Shown piece by piece: positions 13,384 to 26,211 of a stretch of 64,000 nt of DNA. Every line of letters begins with the position of its first letter. Positions within the stretch are counted from its first letter, which is position 1. Both the position numbers and the translations under genes were made by a program. Origin of the DNA: Prunus persica (Eukaryota; Streptophyta; Magnoliopsida; Rosales; Rosaceae); assembly GCF_000346465.2 (NCBI RefSeq), contig NC_034010.1, forward strand, positions 25,315,791 to 25,379,790, read 5' to 3'. The notes below the pieces were generated by a model. The model was given only the letters and a program-made list of their open reading frames with translations, was not told the origin of the DNA and made no database searches.

Positions 13384-16213
13384 CTGTCATGAACCACTAC
13401 ATAGGCTAATTGGTATGACTACATAAAATGACAGATGAAATATAATGCACAACATCCAGTAGTTGCGCTATGATTCTGATTGTTGATCACGGCCACATAT
13501 ATTTGACAATTAGAATCACAAGTTGAAAACTAAGAAATTTAATATTCCGTTGAAGTGTAGAAATAAAATTCCATATTATTTATCAGATTAAAGATCATTA
13601 TTAGAACAAAGAATATTGATAACCACCACGGCTAGTCATAAAAGCGATACATTAACATGAGAATTGCAATGTTGGATGAGAAAATGCAAGCTCAAACCCA
13701 AATAGGAAGATAATATACGAAAGGTATACCACTTGGGCATGCAAGCAAAGCATACCCCATCAGCTCCAGATATAATGCTCTTGATCAATGGCACAATCTT
13801 GCTACTTCGTGCTACATTATATCCCAAAAAGTATTTTGCCTGAGATAAGGCAATCACGATGGCTGAAGCAGTTGTAAAGCCAGAAATGACAGAGTGGCTG
13901 ATGAAGCGAATAATCCATCCTAGCCTGAACGGGCAAAGATTATAATGTAACTGAAACTAAAAAAAACATCAAGGTGATTATCCAAAGCTAAACCTAATTT
14001 TATGACTAGTACAAACAAGAACTAATGTTGTGGTGTGATCGATATAGGATTATATAGCTCCCGATTCTGGGTTAGCAAGTTTTAGGCTCTGGCTTCTTTA
14101 GATGTCAAAACAGAATGTATATAATTGCTGAGTAAAGTGCATTTACATGCTGTATCCATGAACATGCTCCTGTAGAGGATAAAAGCAGAAGTACTTACCT
14201 AAAGAGCCCCAAAAGGCATTCCATGACCCCAACCATAAATGCCAGTAAGATAGCCAATTCTGTGTATAATTCATCAGATGAATCAACTATGCCACTTAAG
14301 ACATTAGAGACCAGGAGAGAAACCAATGCTACTGGACCAACGGCTAGCTGACGAGAAGAGCCAAATATGGCATACACAAACAAAGGTACAAAACCAGAAT
14401 CTGCCTTGTAACATCGAACAACTATAATTACAAACATGCAGATAAAATGATGGATAAACAAATAATCAGAAAATTTAATGACTTGATAATACTGTGTCAG
14501 AACTTACAGAGTCCGTATATTGGTTCAAGTCCAGCCAATTTTGCATAAGACATTGACTGGCCATTTCACAGCAAACGGTCAATAGAAGAACATACAGTAA
14601 ACAACGTACATGAAATATTTAATTTAAAACCAGTCTCACTGCAATCACGAATTAGAAATATCTTTATTTGATACATGGCAAGCGACAGTAGGCACTTTTA
14701 AATTTGTAAAGGATTTATTTACCGTCTACAAAAGAAAATTATTTATTAAAAGAAAAGGCTAAAAACACCAAGTTCTATTTATATCAGCTTATTATGATGA
14801 ATTTTAATTTTTTTTAATTTTTTTTTTGTATAATTACGACAAGCTTTAAACAGTTTATAAAATATGGAATAAATCATATATTACAATGATCCTTTTTTTT
14901 AAATAAGATTTATAGAGTGAAAAATTCGAATCATTAATCATATCATCTAAAGCATTAATTTTTCAAAAGCACCTAAGAAAATGTATTTAATTATTTTTAC
15001 GCCGTCACAGAAACAGTACTAGTCTCTCCAGTCACACGTCTTTTGCCTCGACGCCGATCAAGCCAAATGATGATAAGTACAACTGGTTGTGGAAAATTTC
15101 TACACGCACCTCAAGTTACCGACTAATTGTTAGAAACTAAAGAGAATTAGAAAGCTGTCATATCCATAAACAGTGTTAGGGAAGTGAATGAACACGATAA
15201 TTTTTTTTTTAAAGTCCATTTAAAACAACCAGGGGTATATTCGAAGCTTGAACAATATGAAAGTTAATCGAATATTTTTCGTCAAAAGCGTGACACAAAT
15301 CAACTAAAGTACACAAAAATAAATAAACATGTGATTGGACAGACGAAATGAAAAAGAAGCATGTGATGGGAGAAAGCTTGAAATTTGCTCCTGTTTGGTC
15401 CGAAAACTGTAGGAAATTAATGTTTTAGGTTTCAAAATTTTAATTTTTGTACGAGAACAAATAGCTTAATTAGTGGCGTGTGATTCGAAAGAAAAAAAAA
15501 ATTCAGCGTTAAAATCGGTTTTTTTTATCCTCATAATTAATTAATTAACGTCACAAGATTAGAAACCAAACTGACCAAAAAAAAGAACAACGAAGAAAAG
15601 TCTTTTCTGTTTGATTGCTGAGAAAAGTAATGGTTCAGGCAACGAAAAGGCTAGAAATTATCAACGTAAGGGCCTGGCAATTCCATTTCAGTTTAAAAAA
15701 TCAAAAACAAGAAAGAAAAGAACCGAAACTTGTAATTAAAATATGTAAAAACACTCAACTCAACGTGAAAAACGAATTGGCGGAATTGAGTTGAATAGTT
15801 AACGCTCAGAATTTTCTTTTCGTTTCCTTCATTTTCTCGGCGACCAAACAGAGGACGACGACCAGAACTAAAAACGGAAAAACAAAAGAAAAAGCAATTT
15901 CTACCTGAGGAACGAGCATGACGCCGACGGTGATGCCAGCCATGAGATCGACCTGCAAATACTCGCGCCATTTATAGGTCCGAATCCAGCGGGTGCAAGG
16001 CAAGAAGACCTCCAGCCACTCGACCCAGGTCATGCTCTGGACCTTGGATTTCCATCTCGACAGCGCGGCCCACGTCGACGACGAAGCGCTGGACGAAGAC
16101 GACGTCGTACTGGGGTGCTGGAGGGGGATGATTCGGACGGGTCTGGTCGAGGTCGGCATGGAGGATCCGTCCGCGAAGTCAGTGGAGCTGGGAGATGCGT
16201 AGGTTATCTCCAT
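8195..16213 (-). CDS. SULTR4: Sulfate transporter, SULTR4 (vacuolar) class, 16 exons
   Basis: Complete gene with GT-AG junctions. Exons: 16213-15905, 14556-14508, 14400-14199, 13924-13756, 12577-12512, 12431-12324, 11684-11577, 11478-11413, 11160-11100, 10992-10865, 10573-10532, 10269-10153, 9626-9575, 9150-9012, 8848-8760 and 8574-8195. They total 2,085 nt, 694 residues, near the family's usual 680-700. The N-terminus is Ser/Thr-rich (residues 1-60). The SulP signature follows across exons 2-3 ([18 protein letters not shown], then [16 protein letters not shown]), then many hydrophobic segments, and a STAS domain from about residue 510 with [19 protein letters not shown]4 proteins are H+/sulfate carriers of the tonoplast that release stored sulfate from the vacuole; location is inferred from the family. 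The ATG at 16213 was chosen because it opens the conserved N-terminal exon. Fragments of this gene recur at 27.1, 52.3 and 56.0-57.2 kb. Confidence 0.93.
9688..9759. repeat. (TA)n(GA)n microsatellite
   Basis: Compound dinucleotide run in the intron between the exons ending at 10153 and starting at 9626 of the sulfate transporter gene. Confidence 0.9.
13329..13380. repeat. (GA)n microsatellite
   Basis: Near-perfect GA dinucleotide run in the sulfate transporter intron between 12577 and 13756. Confidence 0.9.
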
Positions 16214-16848
16214 GCGCACCACCGGCGCATGAGAGAGTTTTATTTTTTATCGTGGCTTTTGATTTGAGTGTGCGCGGCGCTGGGTGGCCGAGAGATATTG
16301 CTGATGGCTTACTGGTCCACTTCGTTTGGTAAATGGTAATTTAATTCAGGAAAATGAGTGACATTATATAGTTTCCAATAACTGCCTCTTATATCCGCGG
16401 TTTTCAATTAATCGCCGCTGTAAAAAAGATTTAAAAAAGAGGGAAAATACGATCGGCAAAGGGGAAGAAATGTCAATTTGATTAGAAATTAGTTGAGGAA
16501 ATCAGATTCTAAAGTTGTATTATTCTTCCAATTTTACTAGTTTCTTTGTATTGGCATCAGAATATGCAAATTTACCAAAATACCAACTAGCAAAGGAAGG
16601 ACTGGTTTTTGCCGTGGGAGTGGAAATTTCCAAGTTGCTGCGGTTGTGAGAATTGAGAACAGAGGAGGACCATATAATGGAAAACGACAAAAATAATGAA
16701 GGTTGAACCAAAAATAGATGTACAAATTTACCAAGGAAAATATAGAAACATAGAAATAGAACGGGTTCTGGGTAAGAAAAACTTGGTTGCAAAGAGTATG
16801 ACACTATTTTGTTATCTCCAATTAATAACGTTATGTCATATTGAAAAA

Positions 16849-17181
16849 TTATCACGAGTGTTATAGCGTTATTGATTCAAGATAACAAATCGGTGTTATT
16901 CTCATTTCATATAAGTGTTTCTAGTTTTAATTATCACAAGTGTTATAGCGTTATTGATTCAAGATAACAAATCGGTATTATCCTCATTTTATATAAGTGT
17001 TTCTAGTTTTAATTATCACGAGTGTTATAAAAATATTATTGATTCAAGATAACAAATCGGTGTTATCATCATTTCATATAAGTGTTTCTAGTTTTAATTA
17101 TCATGAGTGTTATAAAAGCATTATTAATTCAAGATAACAAATTAGTGTTAACCTCATTTCATATAAGTGTTTTTAATTTTG
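16849..17181. repeat. Four tandem 82-85 bp repeats upstream of SULTR4
   Basis: Units start at 16849, 16931, 17013 and 17098. Each carries TTATCACGAGTGTTATA, GATTCAAGATAACAAAT and CATATAAGTGTTT. Units 1 and 2 are closest; unit 4 is the most diverged. Each unit contains GTTAT and ATAAC in inverted orientation. They begin about 640 bp upstream of the SULTR4 ATG, so they lie in its likely promoter. Confidence 0.9.
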
Positions 17182-17301
17182 GTGGCTTTTGGGGGGGTTT
17201 GAATTGAATGAATGTGGACTACAGTAGGGACAAGTTCAAGTCGGCATGATTGAGGATGAAGGTGATAGGCACACGGAAGCGGTTTTGCTGGGACAGCTCA
17301 C

Positions 17302-17307
17302 CACGTG
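17302..17307. promoter_or_regulatory. G-box CACGTG upstream of SULTR4
   Basis: A palindromic CACGTG core within CCACGTGC, about 1.1 kb upstream of the SULTR4 start. Such sites bind bZIP and bHLH factors; use here is not shown. Confidence 0.35.
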
Positions 17308-18213
17308 CATGTATCAGGCTCGTATTTTCACTTTTTTAAGATATTGGGCCGGGGCTGCCCAATGAGGGGAGCTTATAAAATTCAATACTATGATTAGTAC
17401 TCAATTAATTAATCTCATATTTAATTTCTTATAATTTTTCGAATTATTTTTTTCTTTTAGCAAAATAGAAAATTATATGAATCTCACATTAAAATTCACA
17501 ATTTAACATTTGAAAATTAAAAATTAAATTGATTACGGGAAGTTGTTCCATATCCATTCTTCTCTTCCCAAATTCCTAATTTTCCCAATTTCAAGGAAGA
17601 AATTGAAATCTTAGAATTTCAATGGAGCCTAGTTCATTATGTTTCCATGCACTCTCCACCAATTTGGGGGCAAAACCCACAAAGCACTAGGACTCTGACA
17701 GGATTTTGGTCCACCACATAAGGGCAGAGAGTAACGTCAACTTGTGGGTTGTCTTTTGCACCCTTTAATTCTTACAAATGCTGATATTTTTTTGCAGGTG
17801 GATAAAAACATAGCAGTTAACATATATATATACATATTGGAGAGAGGGAAAGAAAATGCGACAGTGAAAGTTTTGAAATTACCGTGTTATTTAATTGGAA
17901 AACAGTTTCCAAATATGATATTTCTTTGTTTTTTTTTTGATTGAGAAGATCCAAGTCCCACCTAAGCTCAGGCAGTCTAAATTAGCACGTAGGCTGGACC
18001 TATCAAGTTGAAATTACTGCGTCTCATTTTTTAGGATGCATGAGATTGAGAACAAGCCATACATATGTTTGTTTCCCATTGTCACTAGAAGAATCCAACT
18101 TGTTCTTGACGCCTAACCAAATATCTACACATTTTTTCGTTTCATTTGCCTCCCGTTCCGAATAATGTCTAGCATTCACGTGGAACAGTAATATATAAAT
18201 AAAAATCCTCACT

Positions 18214-21200
18214 TTATGAGTGTGACTGTGCGTGCTCGGGCTTGTGACTGAACTCATAATCTAGATGAACAAAGGCACGCTCAATTTCGGGCAAGAGCTC
18301 GAGCTTCTCCTGCAGCGTTTCTCCTATGTCATGCGCCACTTGCAGGGGCATGTCTGCTGGCAGGACAATGTCAACCTCAACAAAGTAGTGAGAGCCAAAG
18401 GTGTAAGCCCGCACAGTATCTATATGCCGTACCGCCTTGTGATGGTTCCAACAAAGGTATGTTAGTTTTTGTAGATATTCTGGAGCAGCTGATTTTCCAA
18501 CTAGGGAATTCACATTTTCCAAAACCGTCAAGGACCAGGTGCGAATGGTGTACAAGGCCAGCTGCAGAAATCCAAGGTTACATATAAGTATAGCTTCCAG
18601 AAAGTCCAAGTATAACATGAAGGTAGCCCTCAACACCTATCAGCATTGGATGAGCCCAAATAACATTTGACACATAAATTGCAAGATAATCACCACACAT
18701 TTTCTGGCCAAAAAACAAAATTTCCCTGTTATTCTATAATCTATATAATTATATTTTTAAATAACAGGAATGCCAGGTTAACAGTCATATAAGAATAGTA
18801 GTGGTTGTGGCCAAAACGGAATAGTAGTGGCCAATACAGTCAAATTCACAATCTCTTGATCAAGAGAACCCAATAAAGGGAGTTCAAGATCTAGAAGACC
18901 ATTGTTTAAAAGCACTGGAAGAGTATGAAAATAATACTGTAAAAGTACCCAGCTCACCTCAGTTCACGGAGAATGCATGTATGAAAACCTTTCATCTAAG
19001 ATCTTGCTCAATTACTATGTACTTCATAAGATTCACCATTAGGTGAAAATCTATCTTATAGTAGAGTCTCACTCCAACCCTTTCATAAAGATGCAAGACT
19101 TGGCACCCTTAACAGGTAAAGTTCTTATTTCAGTATTAGTATTTGGGGGGAAGAAAGATTAGAGGAATGGAGAGAGCAGGAAGTCACTTACAATGACAGC
19201 TCCAACAGGGTCCATCCAATCATCAAAATACTTAGCAAGGAGCACAGCAACGAGACCAATGATGTTAGTTATAACATCAAAGAAGTGATCCTGGGCATAG
19301 GCTTTAACAATTTCGTTCTTGAAAGTGCGGCAATAAAGCATCAGAAGCAATTTAACCAAAGTTACTGATAGCATAATGCCCACGACCCATCGCTCTTGAT
19401 CTTTGGTCAAGCTGAACCCATCCTCCTAGTAAAACATATAAGTTTGAAAAAGCAACGTAAGGGTGTTAGTTTTAACAAAAGATGGAAGTGGCTGTTTATT
19501 GTAAGTTTGTAACAAGAACATCCAGTTCTTTTTTCTTAGCCAGACTATCAAGAAATCCAGTGTTCAACCCTCCAAGTAAATAAATATCTTTATATGCTTG
19601 AATATCAGCTCGTAACAACTTACATCAGAAGCTAGTGTGCGAATTGACTCTAGGATGATCTGCAGTCCCAGGGTTGCCATGACAGAGGCAAAAACAAGGA
19701 TTCCCTGCATATTATTTTCAAGCTTCAGATTTTAGTATGACAAAGACATTTCAACAATACCTCAAAAAAGGATGAGAAAACATATGCAATATGATAACTC
19801 AAATGAAATATATCATGACTGCAATATGTAAAAGAAGCTATCTACTTCTTGACCCTGTCAAATGTCTTTAAAACAATAGCAAATAAGGATGCAAACAAAC
19901 CAGTCTATAGCAAAACAAGTCAACTACCTCACGAGCCTGCTTGGTGTAAGGCTAAGAAAGAGGGTGTGTTGAGCCCTACGTTTGACAAACTACCCAGACA
20001 AGCTTATGGTGGTTTTGCTCACGACTCGCTCATTGGCTTGTTTGAGTTATATATATAATCAATATAAATACACACACCTTCATATGTATGATCTACACCT
20101 AACACATGACAACAATTCATCACATACAAATTCCAAAGGGCACTAACATGGCCAGAAAAATGAACAGATTTCTCCTTTAAAATATACCCTCGCTTGCAGG
20201 AAACAAAAAACAGACAAAAAAAGAAACCATAGTAAATTCTCAACGAAGAAAGAAAAATGGTTGAGATAAGTCAATAAAAAATCCAGGGAATCAACTAAGA
20301 CAACGGTCAAGCATACAAAGAACTGCACATATAATTTGACACGAAGCAGCAAGAATCAAGATTAAAGAAATGGTTAGAACTTTCCTCTCAGTACTTAGAT
20401 TTTGTTCAATGTAGATTAACAAGAAATAAATAACTATCCAGCTTGAAGGAACAATTTGTAGGGTTGTCCAACAAGGAAAAAGGTATGACCATTACAAGTT
20501 ATATGGATACATACCTTCCATCTTCATTCCCAAAAGAGAAAATAAAATAAAAATGCTATCCAATCTCAACAGTCAAAGGTCCCCTGTATGGGTGAACCCC
20601 AAGCCCATTAACAGTTGAGATTGGATAGTCACATGAATACTCAAGCTGCACAACTAAGCCTAGCAACCATAAATGGGGGATTAAACCTATAATATCATAA
20701 GTGTGTGACTCTGAAGGCAACATAACTTGTATGTGTAAACATAGAAAACATCATATGTGGAGTGCAGTTGCATGCATCAACATCCGGTGCAATTTTAAAC
20801 TATGGCTATAATTACCATCAACAATAGTACAGAGACATACCAATGGCTGCATGCGTTTCTTCCCGATAGGGTACTGATATGGGTTAGGGGTTTGCATGGA
20901 GAATGCAGTAAACCACAGGATGAAGCCAGACAAAAGATCGAGCAATGAGTCTAACGTGGATGCGATGATGGCTAATGAACCACTTCTGAGAGATGCATAA
21001 ACTTTAGCTGCAAAAAGAACCATGTTTGCAACATTTGATATTCTGATGGCAAATGTCTCACTGTTTGCCAACTTTTCCTGCTCTTCCTGCAACAGACGTC
21101 GTTATATATCAGTTTAAAAGTAATTTGAGTGTACTGATATTTACAGAGACAGAGAACATGAGGCAATATAAAACCTTTGACATTCCAGGAATAAAACCAC

Positions 21201-21338
21201 GCTCCGCTAAGGCATCCATCTCGGTAAAGCCCTCAAGCATTTCTACCTGTTGTTGGTAGTACTCTGCCACATTATCTTCCGGGCCTGAGGCCATCAAGCA
21301 GAACAATTAACATGGTACCTGTGCAAGCTCCTCATATG

Positions 21339-21380
<42 letters not shown>

Positions 21381-22222
21381 CATAAAGAATAATAGTCGTC
21401 TGCACATATTCCCTTTGCCCATTTCCCCTCTTTAGATAGATGATGAAAATATGAAACCCTCGTTCACCCTTCACACAGATGATGAAACTATAAACTAAGT
21501 CAGCAAATACTGATACTCCAACCACAAACAGAAAATGCTTTATTTATCAGATGTTGCCAGTGAACTTACACTCTGACAGTCAGTCCCGAAGATCATTCAA
21601 TACAGGGGGCAGCACAAGTAAGTACCCTAACAATCCCACAAGGTCCCTTCCATTAAGAAAACTAAAGAAACTTTGCATAACACAGAGCACATTAAAAAAC
21701 CCATAAACTATAAACCGCTCAACTCCAGCACTCTCCCACAAATGTTTGTAATTCACCTCCACTTTAAGCTTTTCGATTACATTTTTTTATATAGCAAATT
21801 GTATCATCCACACCCTTTGGAATCACGAATATATGCACATGTAGGAAAAAGACAAATTAAAATCTAACCACGAAAATTAATCCGACTTGTTTAATTCATT
21901 TATTTATAAAAAGTGAGCTACCGAAACAAGAAAAATTCTGGGAGACCAAAGCACGCAACAGAATATTGCTATTTGAGACCATACAAAAGAAAAAACAAAC
22001 ATCACCCAAAAAAATATAACATTACTTTGACAATGAAAGTGACGATGCGAAATTACCTAGAACCCCAAGGCAGTCATGGAGGCCACGGGGAGGCCTTTTC
22101 TCCTTGTGCTCAGAGGATACCTGGAAACCGTCGAAGTTCAACCGCCACGACCCTTCAACATTGCTCGACTCTTGCAGGAGCGAGCGCTCCTCGTCGCAGT
22201 CGGGCGTCACCGGCTCCACCAT
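18214..22222 (-). CDS. MTP11: Mn-type cation diffusion facilitator, metal tolerance protein 11
   Basis: Six exons with GT-AG junctions: 22222-22057, 21284-21175, 21086-20841, 19704-19624, 19425-19192 and 18561-18214. They give 394 residues, the same length as Arabidopsis MTP11, which it resembles closely throughout (start [47 protein letters not shown]). The two metal-binding DxxxD motifs of Mn-CDF proteins are present: DSLLD (D138, D142) and DHFFD (D247, D251). A cytosolic C-terminal domain ends in a His-rich tail (KPEHAQSHS). MTP11 proteins load Mn2+ into Golgi or pre-vacuolar compartments for export and tolerance. The gene looks functional. A partial, broken copy lies at 33.1-35.5 kb. Confidence 0.95.
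21331..21379. repeat. (AT)n microsatellite in MTP11 intron
   Basis: Dinucleotide run in the intron between MTP11 exons 1 and 2. It is absent from the truncated MTP11 copy (about 34470), where the flanks join directly. Confidence 0.85.
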
Positions 22223-22455
22223 TTCCTGATTTCTGGGAGAGTGATAGAGAAGGCACTAGGGCAGATAAGCAGAGCCGGATGAGCACAGGAGCACTGAGGG
22301 TAGGGAGTGAAAATTTGAAGAGACGCGGAGGGCTGTTTGGGGATATACAGATTTTCTTAGTAGGACTCTGTTGTGGTCTGCATAGTCGGAGAGTCGAGCG
22401 CCAAGGGAAAGTAAATGGGATGGGTACGGAAACGGAAATCGATCGCAATCTGACG

Positions 22456-22463
22456 CCACGTGT
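22456..22463. promoter_or_regulatory. ABRE/G-box-like CCACGTGT upstream of MTP11
   Basis: CCACGTGT about 235 bp upstream of the MTP11 ATG. The equivalent stretch is missing in the MTP11 pseudogene copy. Confidence 0.35.
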
Positions 22464-23170
22464 AGGGGCAGGATGGCGTGATGGTGAGGGTGACAGTGTC
22501 TGAGCTGGACAGAGCGGTATCGTAAAATAGAATGTCTAATCTGAGCCACAGATTCTCGTTTCGTGTTTGGTTGATTCGGTGGGGCCCATGTCAAACTGCG
22601 GGTCCGATCGGATTCAAGATATGGTCTATCCGGTGCGCGCGAGGAGCACCTATCACCTGTATTTAAGACCGTCGGATGGCGATGAGAATGTCATTTTTCT
22701 AATCCTGCGGTACACGGACTTAGTCCGCCGTCCGAGTTAAAGTATGCAAGTCAAAGTCGGTAGGCTGTTTCGTATAATTGGGAATAAAGGATCGCGCTAT
22801 GTTGGATTTGTGGGCCCACGATGGGAGACCCGCTGACACATCGGACAGCTCCACTTATACTTTGGGCCTCTGGCCTCTGTATCTATTATTGTAAGGGTGC
22901 GGACAAAATGGCTCAATCGGATCCTATGTTATGTTTATCCAAACCAAATTAAACTGCAATTTGTTAGGTTTGATTTTGCCCAACTAAAAATTCTTCATGT
23001 TTTGAACGAAATGCTTTTGAGTTTGATCTGAATTTTTACCATCAGCTAGACAATGATATTAGTTGCGTGGTAACTCTACTACAATGATATTACTATTTAT
23101 GCAGTTGAAGTCTTTTGTTGCTTACCATGGATATTATTGTTAGTTTTATTTCAACTACGTATAGCATTTA

Positions 23171-23511
23171 CCTTCCGTTTGGATTTGGATGAGGAAAAGT
23201 AACTCTTAATTTAGCTCAAAGTCGGTGATTTAAGAGGAGAAATTGATAATTTTCTTGTTTGGTAACTTAAACGTGAAATTTATTAAATGACACGCAGAAA
23301 AAATCGTGGAAATTGAGGCATCAAATTCCCAAGTTTAATTTCCACTAAAATAAGCGTCATTTCACAATTTTCATAATGCCATTTACAAAATTCGGCATAC
23401 ATAAATACGAACTTTGAAAACTTCAATTGCCAAAATTTAAAATAATGAAAATCTAAATTCTGTTATTTTAGAATTTTATATAATTTTTAATTTATTCATC
23501 CAAACAGAGGG
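23171..23511. repeat. Tourist-like MITE with TTA target duplication
   Basis: The segment begins CCTTCCGTTTGGAT and ends ATCCAAACAGAGGG, imperfect inverted ends, and is bounded by TTA on both sides (23168-23170 and 23512-23514). A 3-bp TTA duplication is typical of PIF/Harbinger elements. It is non-coding. Confidence 0.6.
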
Positions 23512-23972
23512 TTATGAAATTTGGACATGTTGGGTTTCACATCGATTACATAGCTGGCAATTATACTCTACTTCCAGAGGTTGTCGAAGCATCACTTGGC
23601 CTGGCCCTCATATCATATGCATGAAACTACGATAAAATCTTTAAATTTATTTCCAACTGCATCCTTATTCTTCAAACCTTGGTCAGACATGCCTAGTTAT
23701 TGTTTAGCAAGTCTTTAAATTAAAATAAAGTATACTAACCCCATAAGAGAAGAACAGAATGTTGAGATAAAAAACCACCTTTTTTACCTGAGACATTTTC
23801 TAAATAGATGGATTCCCACATCTTCAAGTATAAGAATATGATAGACAATGCATGTGCTGCAAATTTCAATTCTTTTGCCATAAAAACAATAGACGATGCA
23901 GACATCTAAATGATAGGATGCAATTCCTTTCTCTTTTGCTTTAACTCTAGAGTACAATTAATTCTCTATTCT

Positions 23973-25424
23973 CTACTCTTTTAGAGGACAAGTCTTGAAA
24001 GAAAAATAACCAGTATAAGAGTCGCATGTAAAAGAAGAAGTCAAATCGCATTGCAGGCACATATCAGGCCAGTGGTCATATGGCTTCCCACAAATTCTAC
24101 AATCCATAAGGATTGCACGTCCACGGGTGTTGCCGCATTTGGCACAACATGAGTCTCTAAACCTACTTCCGCAGACAGTACATTGAACCGAACAACCCTT
24201 GCCAAGAATTGCATTCTTTGGCACATCATACTTGTAGGGGCACAGTTGCGTAATGTGATCATCCACCTTTAAACAATACCTACATTCACCTGTGTGCAAT
24301 TTGTAGATCCATTGTTAAATACAACAAAAGCAATAAAAATAATTACTTATTGGTTATTAAAAAAAAATACAGGGAATGAATGAAGATGATAAAACCCAAA
24401 AATAATTATTCTGTGCACATGACATAGAATTACAACAAATAAATTGATATTATGTCATAAGAAGAGATATATATATATATATATGTGTGTGTGTGTTATG
24501 AAACATATGTAAATACAGTATGCATCTTTTTTTTTATATATATATAATCAAAAACATACCAATAGGATTAGGATGGAGGAGGGAGGGCAAAACAAGGTTT
24601 TGTCTAATGGAAAAGAGTCTTAATTTGCAAACTAGTTGTCTCACGTTCAAAGCCACTTGACAACTCGGTAGTGTGTAATTTATACTGTGGCGTGTATCAT
24701 AAATAAAAATAAATAACAAACATACCAGCAGGAACAGGAGGGTTCGGTTCCTTCAAAAAGTCAACATTTGGTGCTGCGTGGCTAGAGAATAAGCTATAAG
24801 TTCTTCAAACCTCCTTTGTTCTGCAGTTTTTGGTTGTTTAGGCTTATCTGTTTGCATGCAATTATATTGTTAAATACAAAAGTAAGAAAGAAAAGAATAA
24901 GTTGTAACGTCAAAGAAGTTAGAAGGAATGATATCGATCCTGAATATCGGGTAGTATTCATTGTGCACACACAAAATAACTTGACTGGAAAAGATAAAAC
25001 TGTTTCAAAATTTTGGGATAATACATACATCCTCTAATTACATCAACAAAAGTAAAACGAAAACAACAGTTTCTTTTTTCCAAAACCACACAAAGCCCAA
25101 TAGTAAAAGAGACAAAAAATTTGTTGAGAAATACACTCAATTAACCAAATGGACCAACGATCTTCCTCTAAAAGTATTTTCAAATAAAATAGAATTAGGA
25201 TATTATACGAAACGAAATTCTACCACATAAACCAAAAAAACATACGTACTCATTGACTTCAAAATTGAATTCCAAAGTGACTTATCCGTGGAATAGCCAA
25301 CCCTCTCTTGCGGGGAAAGATCCTTTCCTCCGCCGCCGTCCTTATCGAGCACCACCGATTGGCCAGCCACATTTGGCGAGCAAAGGAGAAGGTCCTTTGC
25401 AGAGCAGTTGTTATCAACCACCAT
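23973..25424 (-). pseudogene. Zinc-knuckle gene copy 1 (frameshifted)
   Basis: Exon 1 (25424-25250) starts MVVDNNCSAKDLLLCSPN and runs to ILKSM. Exon 2 (about 24859-24736) carries TAEQRRFEELIAYS, then loses one base relative to copies 2 and 4 and hits a stop. Exon 3 (24289-23973) is intact and encodes two zinc knuckles (C-x2-C-x5-H-x4-C) around CxxC pairs, ending FKTCPLKE. Without the shift it would be a protein of about 200 residues. The family is not one I can name. The hexosaminidase fragment begins about 80 bp upstream of the ATG, so the original promoter is missing. Confidence 0.75.
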
Positions 25425-25504
25425 GTGGGAAAGAGATTGGGAGGGATTTTAGGGTTAAGGGCTTGGCGTAGAGATGAGATTAAAAAGATGGGTGTTTGCT
25501 TATA

Positions 25505-25961
25505 GATACTTATAATGCTGAACCACTTGAAGGAATTAACGATGTTTCTCAGCAAAAGCTTGTTCTTGGAGGAGAAGTATGCATGTGGGGTGAGACAGCT
25601 GATACATCAGATGTTCAGCAAACTATTTGGCCTCGAGCTGCTGCTGCGGCAGGTAAGTAGTGAATTAAGTTGATTTAGAGTCAATCTCCCAGGTGTGATA
25701 TGTATATAAGCAAGTACTTGGTACTGTGCGTTTTCTGGGTACTCTTCAGCTTGAGACTGAACGCCATTTTGTTTTCCCTGTAGAGCGTTTGTGGAGCAGG
25801 AGGGAGGCAACATCTGCGCGAAATGGTAATTTAACTGCACTGCCTCGGCTACAATACTTCAGATGCCTCTTGAATAGACGTGGAGTTCAAGCTGCTCCAG
25901 TGACCAACTTGATTGCTCGAAGTCCTCCAATTTGGTCCGCGGGTCATGCTATGACCAATAA
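25505..25961 (+). pseudogene. Beta-hexosaminidase (GH20) 3' gene fragment, copy A
   Basis: Two exons of a plant beta-hexosaminidase. Exon 25505-25652 encodes DTYNAEPLEGINDVSQQKLV and GGEVCMWGETADTSDVQQTIWPRAAAAA. A GT-AG intron (25653-25783) is followed by ERLWSRREAT, LPRLQYFRCLLNRRGVQAAPV. A small indel near 25935 shifts the last codons, but the expected GSCYDQ and a stop (to 25961) remain in another frame. These are the last part of the catalytic domain; the rest is absent. GH20 enzymes trim N-glycans in vacuole or apoplast; this fragment cannot. It abuts the promoter side of zinc-knuckle copy 1. A near-identical copy lies at 54307-54763. Confidence 0.85.
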
Positions 25962-26211
25962 TACTTCGATTATCATATTAGGTGATTTCATTAGTCTTAA
26001 ACTTCCCTTCCAATGCTATACAGATAAATGCAAGCGTTCTAGAGATTTTGCATATCTGTTGTTCAAACATGCATGCCTATTTATGATAGCTATTATTGTC
26101 AGAATTTACGGTTTAGAATCTTTTGCTTCTTGATGTTGAGATCATTGGCTGGGAAATATTATGGATCACAGAGTATGGTCATTGTATTTGGAAAAATGGG
26201 TTGTTGTTGCC

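Noticed and set aside
21913..22503. Plus-strand frame of 196 codons
   Set aside because: It lies antisense to MTP11 exon 1 and its leader; low-complexity, with no recognisable domain.
25726..26133. 135-codon plus-strand frame, repeated at 54528-54935
   Set aside because: It reads through a hexosaminidase intron and past its normal stop after an indel; a gene fragment, not a new protein.
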